Below, piece by piece: positions 4,602 to 6,301 of a stretch of 6,301 nucleotides of DNA; the stretch's first letter is position 1, and each line of letters starts with the position of its first letter. The position numbers and the translations under genes are program-made. Origin of the DNA: Rhodospirillaceae bacterium (GTDB taxonomy: Bacteria > Pseudomonadota > Alphaproteobacteria > CADEGL01); contig JABIRQ010000476.1 of assembly GCA_018699755.1 (NCBI GenBank), forward strand, positions 1 through 6,301. The letters run 5' to 3'. The notes beneath the pieces were generated by a model, which saw nothing but the letters and a program-made list of their open reading frames with translations, was not told where the DNA came from and did not search any database.

Positions 4602-4649
4602 ATGAGCGTGGACAGCGTTGCGCGGGGCCAGGGAGGGCTATTGCGATGA
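4602..4649 (+). CDS. Possible 15-codon upstream ORF overlapping the prpE start
   Basis: ATG 4602 is preceded by a G-rich run and followed by 15 codons ending in TGA 4647-4649, which overlaps the prpE ATG as ATGA. Such an overlap allows translational coupling. The Shine-Dalgarno of prpE lies inside this ORF. The frame may be chance: the peptide has no recognisable features. Confidence 0.25.
   Translation: MSVDSVARGQGGLLR
4630..4637 (+). promoter_or_regulatory. Shine-Dalgarno of prpE
   Basis: AGGGAGGG lies 8 nt before ATG 4646 and supports that start. Confidence 0.65.
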
Positions 4650-6301
4650 CTGGGGAATTCGACGCGGTCTATCGCCGCTCCATTGAGGATCCCGAGGGCT
4701 TCTGGGCCGAGGCGGCCCAGGGCATCGACTGGATCGAGCCCTGGGACCAGGTGCTCGACGATTCCAAATCGCCCTTCCCCCGCTGGTTCGTCGGCGCCAA
4801 GGTCAACACTTGCTGGAACGCTCTCGACCGCCATGTCGAAGGTGGGCGGGCCGACCAATTGGCCCTGATCCATGACAGCCCGATCACCGGCGGCCAGACG
4901 AAATTCACCTTTCGCGAGCTGCGCGATACCGTCGCCCGCTTCGCCGGGGCGCTGGCCGCGCGCGGGGTGGGTAAGGGCGACCGGGTCATCGTCTATATGC
5001 CGATGGTGCCTGAAGCGGCCATCGCCATGCTTGCCTGCGCCCGGCTGGGCGCGGTCCATTCCGTGGTCTTCGGCGGCTTCGCGGCGAACGAGCTGGCCGT
5101 GCGCATCGACGACTGCCAGCCCAAGGCCATCGTCTCCGCCTCCTGCGGGATCGAGCCGGGGCGCATCGTCCAATACAAGCCCCTGCTCGACGGCGCGATC
5201 GAACTGGCCAGGCACAAGGTGGGGACCTGTATCGTCCTGCAGCGGCCCCAGGCCGAGGCGTCGATGGTCGCCGGCCGCGATCATGACTGGGCCGACGCCG
5301 TCGCCACCGCCGAGCCGGCGGATTGCGTGCCGGTCCTGGCGACCGATCCGCTCTACATCCTCTACACCTCGGGCACGACCGGCCAGCCCAAGGGCGTGGT
5401 GCGCGACAATGGCGGCCATCTAGTCGCCCTCAACTGGTCGATGAAGAACGTCTACGGGGTCGAGCCGGGCGAGGTCTATTGGGCCGCCTCGGATGTCGGC
5501 TGGGTCGTCGGCCACAGCTACATCGTCTACGCCCCCCTGATCCACGGCAACACGACCATCCTGTTCGAGGGCAAGCCCGTGGGCACCCCCGATGCCGGGG
5601 TCTTCTGGCGCATCATCGCCGAACACGGGGTGACGACCCTGTTCACCGCCCCTACCGCCTTCCGCGCGATCAAGAAGGAGGACCCGGAGGGCAAGCTGAT
5701 CGGCCAATACGACCTGTCCAAATTCCGCACCCTGTTCCTGGCGGGCGAACGCTCGGACCCCGACACCCTGGTCTGGGCCGAGACCAAGCTGAAGGTGCCG
5801 GTGATCGACCATTGGTGGCAGACCGAATCGGGCTGGCCCATGGCCGCCAACTGCATCGGGATCGAGATGCTGCCGATCAAGCACGGCTCCCCCACCCGCG
5901 CCGTGCCCGGCTACGATGTGCAGGTGGTGGACGACGCCTGCAAACCGGTGAAGCGCGGCGATATCGGCGCCATCGTGGTCAAGCTGCCCCTGCCGCCCGG
6001 CTGCCTGCCGACCCTGTGGGGTGCCGACCAGCGCTTCATCGACGCCTATATGGCGGACTTCCCCGGCTTCTACAAAACCGGCGATGCCGGCTTCATGGAC
6101 GAGGACAACTACGTCTATGTCATGACCCGGACCGACGACGTCATCAACGTCGCCGGCCATCGCCTCTCGACCGGCGGAATGGAAGAGGTCCTGGCCGCCC
6201 ATCCCGACGTCGCCGAATGCGCGGTGATCGGGGTGAACGATCCGATGAAGGGCCAGGTGCCGGTCGGCTTCCTGGTTCTCGCGGCCGGCGTCAACCGGCC
6301 C
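4646..6301 (+). CDS. prpE: Propionyl-CoA synthetase (3'-truncated by window end)
   Basis: 552 codons are open from ATG 4646 to the window edge. PrpE proteins are about 630 aa, so roughly 80 residues are missing. The enzyme adenylates propionate with ATP and transfers it to CoA (propionyl-CoA, feeding the methylcitrate or methylmalonyl route). The N-terminus (YRRSIEDPEGFWAEAA, then IDWIEPWDQVLD) and the blocks VYMPMVPEA, GAVHSVVFGGFA and SDVGWVVGHSYIVYAPL match E. coli PrpE closely. ANL-superfamily motifs in order: P-loop YTSGTTGQPKG (240-250), WWQTESGWP (390-398), PLPPGC, YKTGD (476-480) with the adenosine-binding Asp, and the hinge RTDDVINVAGHRLS from R495. The catalytic Lys of the C-terminal PKTRSGK motif would lie beyond the window. 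Acetyl-CoA synthetase is the main alternative; the N-terminus and LPPGC point to PrpE/ACSS3. It appears to be transcribed from its own promoter with a long leader. Confidence 0.93.
   Translation, partial: MTGEFDAVYRRSIEDPEGFWAEAAQGIDWIEPWDQVLDDSKSPFPRWFVGAKVNTCWNALDRHVEGGRADQLALIHDSPITGGQTKFTFRELRDTVARFAGALAARGVGKGDRVIVYMPMVPEAAIAMLACARLGAVHSVVFGGFAANELAVRIDDCQPKAIVSASCGIEPGRIVQYKPLLDGAIELARHKVGTCIVLQRPQAEASMVAGRDHDWADAVATAEPADCVPVLATDPLYILYTSGTTGQPKGVVRDNGGHLVALNWSMKNVYGVEPGEVYWAASDVGWVVGHSYIVYAPLIHGNTTILFEGKPVGTPDAGVFWRIIAEHGVTTLFTAPTAFRAIKKEDPEGKLIGQYDLSKFRTLFLAGERSDPDTLVWAETKLKVPVIDHWWQTESGWPMAANCIGIEMLPIKHGSPTRAVPGYDVQVVDDACKPVKRGDIGAIVVKLPLPPGCLPTLWGADQRFIDAYMADFPGFYKTGDAGFMDEDNYVYVMTRTDDVINVAGHRLSTGGMEEVLAAHPDVAECAVIGVNDPMKGQVPVGFLVLAAGVNRP

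Larger units (their letters stand above)
4251..4645. other. 395-bp non-coding region upstream of prpE
   Basis: I see no convincing gene here on either strand. It holds a long-range dyad (4254-4303), an extended -10 promoter (4354-4362), a small hairpin at the expected transcript start (ACGGCG 4370-4375 with CGCCGT 4378-4383), a 12-bp tandem duplication (4402-4425), an A+T-richer stretch (4426-4450), a nested dyad (4470-4506) and a 15-codon upstream ORF (4602-4649). Together they suggest a regulated leader of roughly 275 nt for prpE. I recognise no known riboswitch. Confidence 0.6.

Noticed and set aside
4251..4645. Cobalamin or other riboswitch upstream of prpE
   Set aside because: I found no B12-box-like conserved core or other familiar riboswitch core; structure alone is not enough.
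4317..4649. 110-codon + strand ORF upstream of prpE
   Set aside because: It crosses the promoter, tandem duplication and dyads, has no Shine-Dalgarno at its start, and its low-complexity sequence matches no family I know. Only the last 15 codons are kept as a possible short upstream ORF.
4550..6202. Minus-strand ORFs opposite prpE
   Set aside because: Shadows of a clear prpE frame; the apparent split at 5420 on the minus strand is a chance stop (CTA on the + strand).

Overview
The window is very GC-rich (third codon positions are almost all G or C), and every gene I can support lies on the + strand. The protein families (a DgcA/StcD-type flavin demethylase tail, an atypical SDR, a ChrR-like bicupin, PrpE) and an inverted pair of GTCAT/ATCCAG palindromic elements suggest an alphaproteobacterium, perhaps Rhodospirillales-like. 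That placement is inference from family resemblance, not from a marker gene.

Layout. (1) 1-2391 is the 3' part of a tightly packed catabolic operon: the C-terminal half of an NADH:flavin oxidoreductase of the dimethylglycine / N-methylproline demethylase type, a short-chain dehydrogenase with a substituted active site (14 bp gap), and a two-domain cupin with a GTG start (16 bp gap). (2) 2392-2635 is intergenic and holds a nested inverted pair of palindromes (2466-2564), which probably marks the operon end, plus a weak candidate promoter. (3) 2636-3736 is a single FAD-dependent monooxygenase of the PHBH/UbiH fold. (4) 3737-4250 looks like ordinary intergenic DNA but holds two very small genes of 42 and 47 codons, each with its own Shine-Dalgarno sequence. 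Their products have M1, R5 and the octapeptide LADEALDR (residues 14-21) at identical positions, then unrelated C-terminal halves: one with a CCSC cysteine cluster, the other with a proline-rich PRPNPKP stretch. A conserved leader with divergent cores is the signature of RiPP (ribosomally made, post-translationally modified peptide) precursors. A GC-rich hairpin with a short T-rich tail separates the two. (5) 4251-4645 is a long untranslated region with an extended -10 promoter, several dyads and a 15-codon upstream ORF. (6) 4646-6301 is propionyl-CoA synthetase (prpE), cut off by the window end before the C-terminal catalytic lysine.

How the parts work together. The first operon probably strips methyl groups from N-methylated amines or amino acids and processes the products. 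PrpE activates propionate for entry into central metabolism and appears to have its own promoter. The paired small peptides are the most interesting element. No modification enzyme, protease or transporter for them is visible here, so a RiPP role is inferred only from precursor architecture.
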